From Streptomyces sp. SW4 (lineage in GTDB: Bacteria; Actinomycetota; Actinomycetes; Streptomycetales; Streptomycetaceae), in assembly GCA_003248315.1 (NCBI GenBank), contig QKWM01000004.1, forward strand, positions 4,027,001 through 4,091,000: a DNA stretch of 64,000 bases, written 5' to 3'. The stretch's first letter is position 1. Each line of letters opens with the position of its first letter. Below are positions 29,479-39,462 of the stretch, one piece after another. The position numbers and the translations under genes were made by a program. The notes beneath the pieces are model-generated. The model saw only the letters and a program-made list of their open reading frames with translations, ran no database searches and had not been told where the DNA came from.

Positions 29479-30715
29479 TCAGCCGGTGTACGTGCCGGAC
29501 TTCACGGCCTTCCAGGCTCCGTTCTCGACCGCGTAGACGGTGAGCTGCTTGTTGGTGGCGTCACCGAACTCGTCGAAGGAGACCTTGCCGGTCACTCCGT
29601 CGAAGGAGACGTTCTGCATGGCCTCGGTGACCTTGGCACGGGCGTCGGAGGGAGCTTGCCGTCGTTGTCCTCGACGACCTTCTTCACCGCTTCGATGATC
29701 GCCCAGGCCGAGTCGTAGGAGTAGCCGCCGTAGGCCTCGTAGGCCTCCTTGTAGCCGGCCTCCTTGTAGTTGGCGACGAATTCCTTGGCCGAGGGAAGTT
29801 CCTCGACCGGCGCGCCGACCGAGGTGGCGAGGTCACCGGTGCCGCTGGCACCGGCCAGCTTGATGAAGTCGGCGCTGTAGATGCCGTCGCCGCCGACCAG
29901 CGGAATCTTCGCACCGGCGGACTTGATCTGCTTGCTCAGCGGGCCGGCCTGCGGGTATTCGCCGCCGTAGTAGACCACGTCGGCGCCGGAGTTCTTGACC
30001 TTGGTGGCGACCGCGGAGAAGTCCTTGGTGTCCGGGTTGATGTGCTCCGTCCCGACGACCTGGCCGCCGAGCTTCTTGAACTCCTCGGTGAAGGTCGCGG
30101 CGAGGCCGGCGCCGTAGGTCTTCTTGTCGTCGATGACGAAGACCTTGCGCTTCTTGGAGTCGTTGTAGACGTACTGCGCGGCGAACGGGCCCTGGATGGC
30201 GTCCGTGGTCGCGGTGCGGAAGTACGACTTGTAGGGCCGGACCTTGTTGGTCTGCCAGTCCACGCCCTGGGTGAGCGCGGGTTGGTGTTGGCCGGGGAGA
30301 CCTCGACCAGCTTGGCCGTGTCGAACACCTTCTGCATGGACTCGCCGACCGAGGAGTTCAGCGGGCCGACGACGCCGAGGACGTCCTTGTTGGCGACGAG
30401 CTTGGTGGCGTTCTGCTGGCCGACGGAGGGCTGGCCCTGGTCGTCGAGGGCCTCGATCTTGAAGGTGACGCCCTCGACGTACTTCTCCTTGTTGGCGATC
30501 TTGGTCGCCAGGTCCACGGAGTTCTTGATGCCGAGGCCCAGTGCGGACAGGTCGCCGGTGAGCGGGGCGTCGACGCCGATGACCACGGTGGTGCCGCCGC
30601 CGTTCCCGGAGTCCGAGCCGCCGCCGCCATTGTCGTCGCGCGAGCCGCAGGCGGTGAGGGTGAGCGCTCCCGCCGCCAGAGCGGCGGTGATGGCGATGAG
30701 CGAACGTTGACGCAC
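29479..30715 (-). CDS. livK: Branched-chain amino acid-binding lipoprotein LivK (two frame breaks)
   Basis: The substrate-binding protein of the importer, about 412 residues. The N-terminus ends in the lipobox LTLTACGS, so it is lipid-anchored outside the membrane. The Peripla_BP_6 fold follows: VVIGVDAPLTGDLSALGLGIKNSVDLA, VLGVVGPLNSSVGESMQKVF and a second lobe with VYYGGEYPQAGPLSKQIKSAG. Breaks at about 30280 (SPANTNP-ALTQGVDWQTNKVRP) and 29651 (DNDGKLP-SDARAKVTEAMQNVSFDGVTGKVSFD) each need one C. GTG 30715 has GGAAAGGA upstream. It is first in the operon and would be its most abundant product. Confidence 0.92.
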
Positions 30716-31003
30716 GATCAGTCCTTTCCCCTGGCACAGCCGTTTCCCCGTGGAGACGGCCGAGTCGAGCGCTGGGCGGGTATGACAATCCGACGGCGCG
30801 GTGACTGGCCGTGACTCTAAGCGTGTGATGGGAACGTGGAGGAGAGTCTGACCGAGGCTGTGACGCTCTTGTTATGACACGGGGTAATGCAGAGCGGTAC
30901 TCGGCGGGAAGAAGGGCGGAATTCCGGCCGATTCGCCCGGTCCACATAGTGAGAACCCGCAGGACTCGCGGCCATCGTTCAGGTGTCTCAAGGGTTTTGC
31001 TGA
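30716..31003. other. Intergenic region upstream of livK
   Basis: These 288 bases hold no gene I can support. They are less GC-rich than the surroundings and must contain the liv promoter for the minus strand, but I see no -35/-10 pair that I would call. The liv transcript leader has a GGAAAGGA ribosome site near 30724-30731. Confidence 0.5.
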
Positions 31004-31658
31004 TTACTCGGATTCGTTGCCGCAGGCGACGTGCAGGGCCGTGGACAGGTGCTCCGCATAGCGGCGTCCGAGAATGTAGCTGTGATCTTCTATTGCGCGC
31101 GCATTACGCAGCGTTACATCCAGGAAAGGGAGGCCGACATTCCGCGGCACTTTTCCGCATTCCGTCACCCGCATCGTGATCGTGATCTTGAGGGGTGCGT
31201 CCCGGACCGCCCGGAAAGGCGTGGCGGGCGCCGAGGTCACCGAAAGGCCGGGTAAGGCTGGGCGAACCGGGTCACCGTGACCGGCGGGCCGGCCTGGACG
31301 CGCAGCCACAGCGTGAACGCGAACGTCCGCGGCGGCGTGCCGCGCGGCACCGGCGCGCTGCCCGCATAGTCCAGATCGACGGCCTGGGACGGGTACGGGG
31401 GCGGGGAGGCGGGGCGGGCCGCGGCCGGGTCGCATACAGATAGCCGCTGCCGGCGAGGAGGGCGGCGGCGGCCGCCGCGGCCAGGACGGCCCGGCGGTGC
31501 CGCCGGCAACGGCGGACGAACGGCCCTGGGGGCGAGGTGGGGCTTCCTTCCTGCGCGGGTGCGCCCTGCGTGGGTGCGCCGTTCGGGACGCCGGCGCCGT
31601 CCAACGCGTCCCGTGCGTAGGTGCCCTCGCCGGGCTCCACGGGGCCGATGCCGCTCAT
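31004..31658 (-). CDS. Membrane-anchored exported protein of unknown function (two frame breaks)
   Basis: About 217 residues. The N-terminal 50 residues are disordered (MSGIGPVEPGEGTYARDALDGAG), then RRCRRHRRAVLAAAAAAALLAGSGYLYATRP is a basic-flanked single membrane segment. The outer part reads VDLDYAGSAPVPRGTPPRTFAFTLWLRVQAGPPVTVTRFAQPYP, then a beta-rich stretch with KITITMRVTECGKVPRNVGLPFLDVTLRNARAIEDHSYILG. Breaks at about 31426 and 31250 need one C each; the joined sequence looks natural throughout. Its ATG overlaps the stop of the upstream gene (ATGA, 31655-31658), so the two are coupled. Not recognised as a named family; conserved Streptomyces proteins of this layout exist. Confidence 0.65.
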
Positions 31659-32187
31659 CGCCACGGGCCGGTGCTCGGGCCGCCGTCGTGGTAGGCGCGT
31701 GCGCAGTCCGCGCGCGAGCGGCGGTCGATCAACTCCTCGGCCGCCGCGCGCCCGTGACGCTCCTTCACCGGACGGGGCGCGTCGAGGACGCCGCGGAGGA
31801 TGTCGTACTGACGGTTGGACAGCCCCCGGGGCTGGTGGTCGCCGTAGGAGTCGCCGGCGAGCAGCTCCCGGGACCGGTCGGCGACGATCCGGGCGCACAG
31901 GGCGGCGGGGGAGTGGGAGGGGCGGCCGGCGTGGTGGGGGCGGGTGCGGTGCCGCCGGGTGGGGTGCGGTCGGGGGCGGTGCGGTCGGCTGGGGTGCGGT
32001 CGGGTGTGGTGCGGTGGGGTGCCGGGCTGCCGGGAGCCGTGATGCCCGTTGCGGTGGCGCGGGCGCGCGTGGAACCGGGGCCGCCGCTTCCGGAGTTGTC
32101 GCAGCCGGTGGCCAACGCCCCGGCCGGCACCGCCGTTCCGAGCCCGAGCATGGTCACCCCCGGCCAGGGGGCTCTGCGGCGTCCCAT
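31655..32187 (-). CDS. Putative secreted lipoprotein of unknown function (frame break near 31938)
   Basis: About 177 residues. The N-terminus PGVTMLGLGTAVPAGALATGCDNSG ends in a lipobox-like LATGC, suggesting a lipoprotein. A Thr/Pro/Asp-rich linker made of short tandem repeats (TTPDRTPADRTAPDRTPPGG) follows. The C-terminal 80 residues form a helical domain: AALCARIVADRSRELLAGDSYGDHQPRGLSNRQYDILRGVLDA and AAEELIDRRSRADCARAYHDG, with two cysteines that could form a disulfide. The frame is restored by one base in GGGGG at 31936-31940. It is coupled to the next gene by ATGA overlap. No family recognised. Confidence 0.6.
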
Positions 32188-32275
32188 GCCCCGACGCTAG
32201 GACGCCGGGGCACCGGGGGCAATGGCGTTGCCGGCCGGAGACGCCCGCCGGGCGGAGGTGCCGCTCGGAGGGCGC

Positions 32276-32319
32276 GCCGCCCGGCCGGAGGTGCCGCCCG
32301 GCCGGAGGTGCCGCCCGGG
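32276..32319. repeat. 17-bp tandem repeat after the thioesterase gene
   Basis: GCCGCCCGGCCGGAGGT occurs at 32276-32292 and 32293-32309, followed by a partial copy, in the short gap between the thioesterase stop and the lipoprotein start. Confidence 0.6.
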
Positions 32320-32329
32320 CGCCGGGGGA

Positions 32330-32818
32330 TCAGCCCGCCGCGCCGGCCGGGGCGGCGTCGCCGGGGTTCACATCCCGCAGCAGGCAGGTCAGCCGGGCGC
32401 TGCACACCCGCCGGTCCTGCTCGTCGCTGATCACGATCTCGTACGTCGCCGTCGAGCGGCCCCGGTGCACCGGCGTGGCCACCCCGGTCACCAGGCCGGA
32501 GCGCACCCCGCGGTGGTGGGTGCAGTTCAGGTCGACACCGACGGCGATCTTGGAGCTGCCGCCGTGCAGCATCGAGCCGACCGAGCCGAGGGTCTCGGCC
32601 AGCACCGCGGAGGCACCGCCGTGCAGCAGCCCGTACGGCTGGGTGTTGCCCTCGACCGGCATGGTGCCGACGACGCGCTCGGCCGACGCCTCCAGGATCT
32701 GCACGCCCATGCGCGTCCCCAGATGGCCGGCGGAGAACAGGGCGGGAAGGTCCACGCCGAGCGCGGCGTACTCGTCGATGACCTCCTGCGGGAACTTCAC
32801 GCTCTGCTGCTCGCCCAT
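32330..32818 (-). CDS. Hotdog-fold thioesterase, PaaI/MenI type
   Basis: A 162-residue hotdog protein that probably hydrolyses an acyl-CoA in the cytosol. The core is GVQILEASAERVVGTMPVEGNTQPYGLLHGGASAVLAETLGSVGS, with the HGG and catalytic-region Glu/Asn pattern of PaaI-type enzymes, followed by VGVDLNCTHHRGVRSGLVTGVATPVHRG and the strand YEIVISDEQDRRVCSARLTCLL. ATG 32818 (MGEQQSVKFPQEVI) has GGAG about 8 nt upstream; an in-frame ATG at 32851 is possible. A TetR-like palindrome sits 56 bases upstream, suggesting control by an acyl-CoA-responsive repressor. Specific substrate is unknown. Confidence 0.85.
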   Translation of the reverse strand: MGEQQSVKFPQEVIDEYAALGVDLPALFSAGHLGTRMGVQILEASAERVVGTMPVEGNTQPYGLLHGGASAVLAETLGSVGSMLHGGSSKIAVGVDLNCTHHRGVRSGLVTGVATPVHRGRSTATYEIVISDEQDRRVCSARLTCLLRDVNPGDAAPAGAAG

Positions 32819-32873
32819 GCTCCGGCTCCGTTCGTCGTCGTGGTGCGTCATGGCGCGGGTGCACCCCGTCCTC

Positions 32874-32891
32874 ACTGAGCGAACGCTCAGT
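32874..32891. promoter_or_regulatory. Perfect 18-bp palindrome, TetR-type operator candidate
   Basis: ACTGAGCGAACGCTCAGT has 8-bp arms and a 2-nt centre. It covers the stop codon of the oxidoreductase gene and lies upstream of the thioesterase gene, as a TetR-family repressor site would. Confidence 0.55.
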
Positions 32892-35159
32892 CGGTCGCCG
32901 ATTGTTCCAGACGCACCACGACGGACTTGCTGGCAGGAGTGTTGCTGGTGTCCGCGGTGGCGTCCAGCGGCACGAGCACGTTGGTCTCCGGGTAGTACGC
33001 GGCGGCGCAGCCGCGGGCGGTCGGGTAGTGCACGACGCGGAAGCCGGGGCGCGTCGCTCCACCCCGTCGCGCCACTCGCCGACCAGGTCGACGTACGAGC
33101 CGTCCCGCACGCCCAGCCGCCGGGCGTCCTCGGGGTTCACCAGGACGACCCGGCGCCCGTTCCTGATGCCGCGGTAACGGTCGTCGAGGCCGTAGACGGT
33201 GGTGTTGTACTGGTCGTGCGAGCGCAGCGTCTGCAGCAGCAGCCGGCCTCGGGCAGACGCGGGTACTCCACGGGGCCGCGGTGAAGTGGGCCTTGCCGGT
33301 GGCGGTGGGGAAGCGGCGCTCGTCGCGCGGGGCGTGCGGGAGGGTGAAGCCGCCGGGGCGGGCCACGCGCGCGTTGAAGGCCTCGAAACCGGGACCACGC
33401 GCGCGATGCGGTCCCGGATCGCCGCGTAGTCCGCTCGAACTCCTCCCAGGGCGTGGCGCTGCGCTCGCCCAGCACACGGCGGGCCAGGCGGCACACGATC
33501 GCCGGCTCCGACAGCAGATGGGGCTCGCCGGCTCCAGCCGGCCGCGGGAGGCGTGCACCATGCCCATCGAGTCCTCCACCGTGACGAACTGCTCGCCGCT
33601 CGCCTGCCGGTCGCGCTCCGTGCGCCCGAGGGTGGCAGGATCAGCGCACGGGCGCCCGTGACCACGTGCGAGCGGTTCAGCTTCGTCGACACGTGCACGG
33701 TCAGGCGGGCGCGGCGCATCGCGGCCTCGGTGACCTCGGTGTCGGGGGAGGCGGAGACGAAGTTGCCGCCCATCGCGAAGAAGACCTTGGCCTCGCCGTC
33801 GCGCAGGGCGCGGATGGCGCGCACCACGTCGTAGCCGTGCTCGCGCGGCGGCGCGAAGCCGAACTCCTTCTCCAGGGCGTCCAGGAAGGCGGGCGCGGGC
33901 CGCTCGAAGATGCCCATGGTGCGGTCGCCCTGCACGTTGGAGTGGCCGCGCACCGGGCAGACGCCCGCACCCGGGCGGCCGATGTTGCCGCGCAGCAGCA
34001 GGAAGTTCACGATCTCGCGGATCGTGGGCACGGAGTGCTTGTGCTGGGTCAGGCCCATCGCCCAGCACACGATGGTCCGCTCCGAGGCGAGGACCATGCG
34101 CAGGGCCGCGTCGATCTCCGCGCGCGTGAGGCCGGTCGCCGCCAGCGTCTCGTCCCAGTCGGCGGCCCGGGCGGCCTCGGCGAACTCCTCGTAGCCGTGC
34201 GTGTGCTCCCGGACGAAGGCCTCGTCGACCGCGCCCTCCGTCTCCAGGATCAGCCTGTTCAGCAGCCGGAACAGCGCCTGGTCGCCGCCGATGCGGATCT
34301 GCAGGAACAGGTCGGTGAGGGCGGCGCCCGTGGTCAGGCCCCGCGCGGTCTGCGGGTTCCTGAAGCGCTCCAGGCCGGCCTCGGGCAGCGGGTTGACGCT
34401 GATGATCCGCGCGCCGTTCGCCTTCGCCTTCTCCAGCGCGGAGAGCATCCGCGGGTGGTTCGTGCCCGGGTTCTGCCCGGCGACGACGATCAGGTCCGCC
34501 CGGTACAGGTCCTCCAGCAGGACGCTGCCCTTGCCGACGCCGATCGTCTCGGACAGGGCCGAGCCGGACGACTCGTGGCACATGTTGGAGCAGTCCGGCA
34601 GGTTGTTGGTGCCCAGCTCGCGCGCGAAGAGCTGGTAGAGGAACGCGGCCTCGTTGCTGGTGCGCCCGGAGGTGTAGAGGACGGCCTCGTCGGGGGAGGA
34701 GAGCGCGGCGATCTCCTCGGCGACGATGTCGAAGGCCCGCTCCCAGGTGACCGGCTCGTAGTGCGTGCCGCCCTCCGGGAGGTACACGGGATGGGTGAGC
34801 CGGCCCTGCTGGCCCAGCCAGTAGCCGCTGCGGTCCGCGAGGTCGGCGGCGGAGTGCGCCGCGAAGAACTCCGGGGTGACCCGGCGCAGGGTGGCCTCCT
34901 CGGCCACGGCCTTCGCGCCGTTCTCGCAGAACTCCGCCGCGTGCCGGTGGTCCGGCTCCGGCCAGGCGCAGCCGGGACAGTCGAAGCCGTCCTTCTGGTT
35001 GACGCTCAGCAGGGTCAGCGCGGTGCGCCTGACGCCCATCTGCCGCCGGGCGGCGCGCAGCGTGTGGCCGATGGCCGGCAGGCCCGCCGCCGCGTGCTTC
35101 GGCCCGCCGACCTCGGGCGCGTCCTGGACCGGGTCACTCTTGGGCGGCTTGCTGGCCAT
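32887..35159 (-). CDS. FdhF/YdeP-family molybdopterin oxidoreductase (about seven frame breaks near its 3' end)
   Basis: About 760 residues of the FdhF/YdeP-like bis-MGD family. The N-terminus has VNQKDGFDCPGCAWPEPDH, where CPGC is the Fe-S related motif, then SGRTSNEAAFLYQLFARELGTNNLPDCSNMCHESSG, NPGTNHPRML and VCPVRGHSNVQGDRTMGI, all hallmarks of these enzymes. The true electron donor and acceptor are unknown; YdeP is linked to acid stress in E. coli. From 33640 down to about 33040 the frame changes about seven times (near 33634, 33536, 33434, 33390, 33272, 33246 and 33042), each solved by one added C or G; the joined end is VLVPLDATADTSNTPASKSVVVRLEQSATD. ATG 35159 follows GGGGAG. Confidence 0.85.
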
Positions 35160-35365
35160 CGCGCACTCCCCTTCGCGTACACGTGTGAGGTACGTCTCCG
35201 ATCCTCGCACGGGCCACGGACACCGCCGCGGGCCGGCCGGACGCGCCGGGAGCGGCGCACGCCACGGCGCGAGAAGCGGGTTGCCGCGCCGCCGGGCCGC
35301 CCTCGGCACGCCACGGCCGTGGCGGCACCACCGCGAGCGCGGGCCCGGCTGTCAGTGGCTCGTGG

Positions 35366-35371
35366 CAGGAT
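35366..35371 (+). promoter_or_regulatory. -10 hexamer of probable leaderless polA mRNA
   Basis: CAGGAT ends 7 nt before the GTG at 35379 with no Shine-Dalgarno site between. The 220-base gap to the divergent oxidoreductase start holds no gene. Confidence 0.45.
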
Positions 35372-35378
35372 CGGGGGC

Positions 35379-38102
35379 GTGGCAGAGACAGCATCGAAGA
35401 AGACCGACACCCCCGCCGGCGGCCGCCCGCGCCTGATGCTCATGGACGGGCACTCGCTGGCCTACCGCGCGTTCTTCGCGCTGCCCGCGGAGAACTTCAC
35501 GACGGCGACCGGCCAGCCCACCAACGCGATCTACGGCTTCGCCTCGATGCTGGCCAACACCCTGCGTGACGAGGCGCCCACGCACTTCGCGGTCGCGTTC
35601 GACGTGTCCCGCAAGACCTGGCGCTCCGAGCGGTTCACGGAGTACAAGGCGAACCGCTCCAAGACGCCGGACGAGTTCAAGGGCCAGGTCGAGCTGATCT
35701 GCGAGCTGCTCGACGCGATGCACGTCTCCCGCTTCGCCGTCGAGGGATACGAGGCGGACGACGTCATCGCCACCCTCGCCACCCAGGCCGAGGCCGAGGG
35801 CTTCGAGGTCCTCATCGTCACCGGCGACCGGGACTCCTTCCAGCTGGTCAGCGACCACACCACGGTGCTGTACCCGACGAAGGGCGTCTCCGAGCTGACC
35901 CGGTTCACCCCGGAGAAGGTGTTCGAGAAGTACGGGCTGACCCCCGCCCAGTACCCCGACTTCGCGGCGCTGCGCGGTGACCCGTCCGACAACCTGCCGG
36001 GCATCCCGGGCGTCGGCGAGAAGACGGCCGCGAAGTGGATCAACCAGTTCGGGTCGTTCGCCGAGCTCGTGGAGCGGGTCGACGAGGTCAAGGGCAAGGC
36101 CGGGCAGAACCTCCGCGACCACCTGGAGTCCGTCAAGCTCAACCGGCTGCTGACCGAGCTGGAGCGGCAGGTCGAGCTGCCGAAGACCGTCGCCGACCTG
36201 GAGCGCACCGCGTACGACCGCAAGGGCGTCGCGATGGTCCTGGACACCCTGGAGATCCGCAACCCCTCGCTGCGCGAGCGGCTCTTCGCCGTCGACCCGG
36301 GCGCCGAGGAGGCCGAGACCACCCCGGTCGTCACCGACGGCGTGGAGCTGGACGGCTCCGTGCTGCACACCGGCGAGCTGGCCGGCTGGCTCGCCGGGCA
36401 CGGCACGCAGGTCCTGGGCGTCGCCACCGTCGACACCTGGGCGCTGGGCACCGGCTCGGTCGCCGAGGTCGCGCTCGCCGCGCCCGACGGCAAGGCCGCC
36501 TGGTTCGACCCGTCCCAGCTGGACGAGGCCGACGAGTCGGCGTGGGTGTCCTGGCTGGCCGACCCGGACCGGCCCAAGATCTTCCACAACGCCAAGGGCG
36601 CGATGCGCGTCTTCGCCGAGCACGGCTGGAGCATCGCGGGCGTCGCCATGGACACCGCCCTCGCCGCCTACCTGGTCAAGCCCGGCCGCCGCTCCTTCGA
36701 CCTGGACGCGCTCTCCCTGGAGTACCTGCACCGCGAGCTGGCCCCGGCCGCCGCGGCCGACGGCCAGCTCGCCTTCGGCGCGGACGACGGCGCCGAGGCC
36801 GAGGCCCTGATGGTGCAGGCCCGTGCGGTCCTCGACCTCGGGGAGGCCTTCGAGGGCCGGCTGGAGGAGGTCGGCGCCGCGGACCTGCTGCGCGACATGG
36901 AGCTGCCCACCTCGGCGCTGCTGGCCCGGATGGAGCGGCACGGCATCGCGGCCGACCGGGAGCACCTCCAGGCGATGGAGCAGATGTTCGCGGGAGCCGT
37001 GCAGCAGGCGATGAAGGAGGCGCACGCCGCGGCCGGCCGCGAGTTCAACCTCGGCTCGCCCAAGCAGCTCCAGGAGGTCCTCTTCGGCGAGCTGAACCTG
37101 CCGAAGACGAAGAAGACCAAGACCGGTTACACCACGGACGCCGACGCCCTGGCCTGGCTCGCGACCCAGACCGACAACGAGCTTCCGGTGATCATGCTCC
37201 GGCACCGCGAGCAGGCCAAGCTCCGGGTCACCGTCGAGGGCCTGATCAAGACCATCGCCGGGGACGGCCGCATCCACACCACGTTCAACCAGACGGTCGC
37301 GGCGACCGGCCGTCTGTCGTCCACGGACCCGAACCTGCAGAACATCCCGGTCCGCACCGACGAGGGCCGCGCCATCCGCCGCGGCTTCGTGGTCGGCGAG
37401 GGCTTCGAGTCGCTGATGACGGCCGACTACAGCCAGATCGAGCTGCGCGTGATGGCCCATCTGTCCGAGGACGCGGGCCTGATCGAGGCGTTCACCTCGG
37501 GCGAGGACCTGCACACCACCGCCGCGGCGCAGGTCTTCTCCGTGGAGCCCGGCGCGGTCGACGCCGAGATGCGCCGCAAGATCAAGGCCATGTCGTACGG
37601 CCTGGCGTACGGCCTGTCCGCCTTCGGCCTCTCCCAGCAGCTGAACATCGAGGCGGCCGAGGCCCGCGCCCTGATGGACGCCTACTTCGAGCGGTTCGGC
37701 GGCGTGCGGGACTATCTGCGCCGGGTGGTCGACGAGGCCCGGGCGACGGGGTACACGGCGACGCTGTTCGGCCGGCGCCGCTATCTGCCCGACCTCAACA
37801 GCGACAACCGCCAGCGCCGCGAGGCCGCCGAGCGGATGGCCCTCAACGCGCCCATCCAGGGCACGGCGGCGGACATCGTGAAGATCGCCATGCTCCGTGT
37901 GGACAAGGCGCTCCGCGAGGCCGGCCTCGCCTCCCGGATGCTCCTCCAGGTCCACGACGAGATCGTCCTGGAGATCGCCCCGGGCGAGCGGGCGGCGGCG
38001 GAGGAACTGGTCCGCCGCGAGATGGCGTCCGCCGTGGACCTCCGGGTGCCGCTGGGCGTCTCGGTGGGCGTGGGCCCGGACTGGGAGTCGGCGGCGCACT
38101 AG
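35379..38102 (+). CDS. polA: DNA polymerase I
   Basis: An intact 907-residue DNA polymerase I, which fills gaps and removes RNA primers during replication and repair. The 5' nuclease (residues about 15-310) has LMLMDGHSLAYRAFFAL, YEADDVIATLATQAE, VTGDRDSFQLV and the helix-hairpin-helix DNLPGIPGVGEKTA. The middle 3'-5' exonuclease-like domain lacks the usual carboxylates (for example VATVDTWALG in place of DTE), so it is probably inactive, as in other actinobacteria. The polymerase motifs are A, MTADYSQIELRVMAHLSED; B, RKIKAMSYGLAYGLSAFGL; C, LQVHDEIVLE. Start GTG 35379 follows a -10-like hexamer. The long frame is intact, unlike its neighbours. Confidence 0.96.
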   Translation: MAETASKKTDTPAGGRPRLMLMDGHSLAYRAFFALPAENFTTATGQPTNAIYGFASMLANTLRDEAPTHFAVAFDVSRKTWRSERFTEYKANRSKTPDEFKGQVELICELLDAMHVSRFAVEGYEADDVIATLATQAEAEGFEVLIVTGDRDSFQLVSDHTTVLYPTKGVSELTRFTPEKVFEKYGLTPAQYPDFAALRGDPSDNLPGIPGVGEKTAAKWINQFGSFAELVERVDEVKGKAGQNLRDHLESVKLNRLLTELERQVELPKTVADLERTAYDRKGVAMVLDTLEIRNPSLRERLFAVDPGAEEAETTPVVTDGVELDGSVLHTGELAGWLAGHGTQVLGVATVDTWALGTGSVAEVALAAPDGKAAWFDPSQLDEADESAWVSWLADPDRPKIFHNAKGAMRVFAEHGWSIAGVAMDTALAAYLVKPGRRSFDLDALSLEYLHRELAPAAAADGQLAFGADDGAEAEALMVQARAVLDLGEAFEGRLEEVGAADLLRDMELPTSALLARMERHGIAADREHLQAMEQMFAGAVQQAMKEAHAAAGREFNLGSPKQLQEVLFGELNLPKTKKTKTGYTTDADALAWLATQTDNELPVIMLRHREQAKLRVTVEGLIKTIAGDGRIHTTFNQTVAATGRLSSTDPNLQNIPVRTDEGRAIRRGFVVGEGFESLMTADYSQIELRVMAHLSEDAGLIEAFTSGEDLHTTAAAQVFSVEPGAVDAEMRRKIKAMSYGLAYGLSAFGLSQQLNIEAAEARALMDAYFERFGGVRDYLRRVVDEARATGYTATLFGRRRYLPDLNSDNRQRREAAERMALNAPIQGTAADIVKIAMLRVDKALREAGLASRMLLQVHDEIVLEIAPGERAAAEELVRREMASAVDLRVPLGVSVGVGPDWESAAH

Positions 38103-38272
38103 CCTCCGGCGGTCCGGCGGGGGAGCGGTCATGCGGGGGGTCACATCGGGCCCCGGGCCCACGTTCCGCCCGCCGACCGCCCGCCACCCCGCGGGGGCGG
38201 CCCGCGGGGCACGTCACCCGCGTGGCCCCCGCGGAAAAGCCCCCGCGACGGTTCTGCCGTGAGGATGCGGGC

Positions 38273-38685
38273 ATGGGTATACGCATGCTCCACCACCGGA
38301 CGGCACCGCCGCGGGCCGGCGGAGACGGACCCGCCTGCGTGCCACTCCCGCCGGTCCCGGCCTTCGCGCTGGGCGCAAGCACCGCCCGCATCCCGGCCAC
38401 CCTCGCGACGGCCGTGCGCCACGTCACGGCGGACCTCCGCCACAGGCTCGCCCGCCGGGACACAACCGCCCGGGCGGCGGCGAGACCCCCGCCTGGCGCC
38501 TGTGGGCCGACCTGGCCCGCGGCTACCTGGCGCTCGCCCTCACCCTGCTGCCGAGACCCCGCCCGGCGCACACCTTCACCGTGTTCGTCGCCACCGCCGA
38601 CACCGTCACCGGGCGCCCGTCCGGGCCGGCTCCGCATCCGCACCGGCCGGGCCGCCGGACGCCGGGGCCGGACGGCGCACCCTGA
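38273..38685 (+). CDS. Small conserved hypothetical protein (frame break near 38472)
   Basis: About 138 residues when repaired. The readable core is LPPVPAFALGASTARIPATLATAVRHVTADLRHRLARR, then GGGETPAWRLWADLARGYLALALTLLPRPRPAHTFTVFVATADTV, an amphipathic helical protein with a hydrophobic stretch but no clear signal. One base is missing at about 38472, where the Gly/Ala-rich frame must change to GGGETPAW. It starts at ATG 38273 with GAGGA-like bases upstream and runs into the end of the convergent DUF4184 gene; the last 80 bases overlap antisense. I do not recognise a named family. Confidence 0.55.
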
Positions 38686-39462
38686 CGACGACGGCGTACA
38701 GCAGCAGTCCGGGACGAGCCCGGCGCCCGCCCCGAAGCACACCGTCGGGATCAGCTCCCACGGCTCGGCGACCGCGCCCCAGTGGGCCCACCAGCGCGTC
38801 GCCCGGTGCACCGCCCCGGCCGTCACGAAGCCGCCGAGCAGCGCCGCGGCGCACCACCGGTCCCGCGCGGACAGCACCGGCACCCCGGCAGGAGCGGCCC
38901 CGCCCGGCATCCGCCGCAGCGCCCGCGCCACGAAGACGGCGATGACGACCGCGGCCACCGCCGAACCGCCGTACTGCAGGTACCAGTAGAGCGGCGAGCC
39001 GGCGATCTCCCGGCCCAGCACGGGGAACACCCGCATCCCCCACTGGTCGAGGTGCGTGAACGCGTCCCACACCACGTGCGTCAGCGCGCCCAGCACGGCC
39101 GACACGTACCACCACCCCACCAGGTCCGGACGCACGCGCGCGTGCGGCACACCGCATCGCAGCAGCGCGGCGGTCCGCCCCTGCCACGCACGCGGCAGCA
39201 GCGCCACCAGCGGTTCGCGCAGCAGCAGCCACAGACCCACCAGCGCCCAGGCGACCAGCACGTCGAAGGTGAACACCCCCGGGAGCGCGTGCGTAAAGTC
39301 CCCGAACTCCATCGCCCCGGACACCACACTCGCCGCGTAGTAGGTCATGTCGGGCGCGAAGGAGCCCGCCACGAGGACGGACGGCACCAGACGGCCGCGT
39401 CCGGTGCCGTCGCCGCGGACGGCGGGCAGCACGGCGGCGGCATGACTCAGCGTGAACGGCAA
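38606..39462 (-). CDS. DUF4184 integral membrane protein (frame break near 38717)
   Basis: About 285 residues with seven or so membrane segments. The start PFTLSHAAAVLPAVR is the signature of DUF4184, and VLGALTHVVWDAFTHLDQWG with conserved H and D residues is the family core, recalling membrane phospholipase-like metalloproteins; the biochemical role is unknown. The start is TTG at 39462 with an excellent GGAGGAG seven bases upstream. One base is missing at about 38717: GAGAGLV must continue GLLLYAVVVRVRRPAPASGG to the stop at 38606. It ends convergently with the small hypothetical protein, overlapping it by 80 bases. Confidence 0.8.
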
